From the NCBI GenBank assembly GCA_011375245.1, contig DRMA01000028.1, positions 1 to 5,032 of the forward strand: a DNA stretch of 5,032 nt. Direction: 5' to 3'. The translations under genes were made by a program, and so were the position numbers. The notes under the pieces are model-generated. The model did no database searches. It was not told the origin of the DNA and saw nothing but the letters and a program-made list of their open reading frames with translations. Positions 4,364 through 5,032 of the stretch are shown one piece after another. Position 1 is the stretch's first letter; the number at the start of each line of letters is the position of its first letter. This DNA is from Thiothrix sp. (GTDB lineage: Bacteria > Pseudomonadota > Gammaproteobacteria > Thiotrichales > Thiotrichaceae).

Positions 4364-5032
4364 TAGCGCTGCTTCTGCTGCAATATTATTAGCTATGTCT
4401 GGTGTTGCACATGCTGAGGTTGCTAAGATTATTGGGCTTAGTGGTTCTGCTATTGTGGAGCGTGGTGGTTACCGTTATGTAGCTCAGGAAGGCATGTTAC
4501 TTAATGAAGGTGACATTGTTCGTTCATTAGAAGGCAGTAAGGTTAACTTGAAGTATGATAGTTGTCAGGCCTCAGTCGCTGCAACGATGCAAGTCAATAT
4601 TTCTACAAAAAACAAGTGTGCTACGAAAACAGTAGCTGCGAGTAAAAAAGATTTGAAACCATTGCCAAAATCGGCACATAAAATTCAACGCATTGATGAA
4701 AACCTTGCTCGTGCTGATTGTAAAGCATGTGCGGTTAAGCTTGATCTTGTTGGCAATGCAACATCACTTGGAAAAGTTGCATTGGCAAGTAATACAGGAA
4801 CGGCAGGTGCTGTCGCTGCTATAGGGTCAGGAGCGAGTAATTTAGGCACATTAGGTAAGGTTGCTGCAGGTGTGTTGCCATTATTGTTGTTAGCAGGTGG
4901 TAGTGGCGGTGGCAGTAGTTCAGTTGCTGCAACAGGTACTGGTGGCGGAACAAGCGGCGGAACAAGCGGCGGAACAAGCGGCGGAACAAGCGGCGGAACA
5001 AGCGGCGGAACAAGCGGCGGAACAAGCGGTGG
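4344..5032 (+). CDS. Secreted FecR-like domain protein with Gly-Gly-Thr-Ser repeats (runs off right edge)
   Basis: The open frame continues for 229 codons to the window edge with no stop. The ATG at 4344 has AGGA (4333-4336) seven bases upstream. Residues 1-24 form a Sec signal peptide: KGIK, a hydrophobic core (SAASAAILLAMSG) and an AHA cleavage motif before EVAK. Residues 25-70 (GLSGSAIVERGGYRYVAQEGMLLNEGDIVRSLEGSKVNLKY) fit the pattern of a FecR-like beta domain: G-x-V-x-x-R-x-G, then L-x-x-GD-x-V, then S-x-V-x-L. Cysteines 74, 92, 126 and 129 could form disulfides in the periplasm or outside the cell. A hydrophobic stretch (about 173-184, VAAGVLPLLLLA) precedes a Gly/Ser-rich segment and the GGTS repeats from residue 201. 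It is not the FecR regulator itself, which has no such signal peptide or repeats. An extracytoplasmic surface or matrix protein, perhaps a large adhesin with more domains downstream, is the likeliest guess; function and full length are unknown. Confidence 0.8.
   Translation, partial: MIKGIKYSAASAAILLAMSGVAHAEVAKIIGLSGSAIVERGGYRYVAQEGMLLNEGDIVRSLEGSKVNLKYDSCQASVAATMQVNISTKNKCATKTVAASKKDLKPLPKSAHKIQRIDENLARADCKACAVKLDLVGNATSLGKVALASNTGTAGAVAAIGSGASNLGTLGKVAAGVLPLLLLAGGSGGGSSSVAATGTGGGTSGGTSGGTSGGTSGGTSGGTSGGTSG
4944..5032 (+). repeat. 12-bp in-frame tandem repeat, seven identical copies plus part of an eighth
   Basis: The unit GGCGGAACAAGC is repeated seven times without a single mismatch from 4944 to 5027, followed by GGTGG at the edge. 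Each unit encodes Gly-Gly-Thr-Ser. As 12 is a multiple of three, gain or loss of units changes the linker length by four residues and keeps the frame. The array may continue beyond the window. Perfect identity at DNA level points to recent expansion by strand slippage or unequal recombination. Confidence 0.95.

Noticed and set aside
4819..5025. Minus-strand frame with a repeated Arg-Leu-Phe-Arg pattern
   Set aside because: It is the complement of the 12-bp Gly-Gly-Thr-Ser repeats; any in-frame repeat produces such shadows, and the plus-strand frame has the signal peptide and ribosome binding site.
4944..5032. CRISPR-like array
   Set aside because: The repeats are contiguous 12-bp units with no spacers and are in frame within a coding sequence.

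Overview
The window looks like a piece of an AT-rich gammaproteobacterial chromosome. DnaX, YbaB, RecR and HinT translate to proteins that align closely with my memory of the Escherichia coli ones, but codons favour A/T and the spacers are very AT-rich. The 114-nt Alu-less 4.5S type of SRP RNA and the order ffs-dnaX-ybaB-recR also point to Gammaproteobacteria. I cannot place genus or species from sequence alone.

Layout. Positions 1-218 (minus strand) hold the N-terminal 72 codons of argS, cut by the window edge. Positions 219-380 are a divergent promoter region. Positions 381-494 hold ffs, the SRP RNA, with its own promoter. Positions 601-3754 are a tightly packed plus-strand cluster: dnaX (clamp-loader tau/gamma), ybaB (nucleoid-associated protein), recR (recombination mediator) and hinT (histidine-triad nucleotide hydrolase). 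Gaps are 6-19 bases and each downstream gene has a Shine-Dalgarno sequence, so the four are probably one transcript for replication and repair plus a nucleotide housekeeping enzyme. dnaX contains a seven-A run just after domain III from which either shifted frame closes within eight codons. That makes it a good candidate for the event that yields the short gamma subunit.

Positions 3755-4343 form a 589-base non-coding stretch. It opens with weak terminator-like hairpins after hinT and two overlapping sigma70-like promoters at 3890-3935. Next comes a sharply bounded island of about 50% GC (about 3981-4140) in sequence that is otherwise about 26-30% GC. The island carries several perfect inverted repeats, some mutually exclusive, and short tRNA-like motifs. 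I read it as a candidate structured RNA, either free-standing or a long 5' leader.

From 4344 to the right edge runs an incomplete secreted-protein gene. It has a signal peptide, a FecR-like domain, four cysteines, a short hydrophobic stretch, and then seven identical 12-bp repeats encoding Gly-Gly-Thr-Ser. Its start region is a near-duplicate of the 20 bases before it, which creates a seven-codon leader ORF whose stop overlaps the gene's start codon. The candidate RNA, the leader ORF and this gene are the least explained part of the window. The rest is well-conserved housekeeping sequence.
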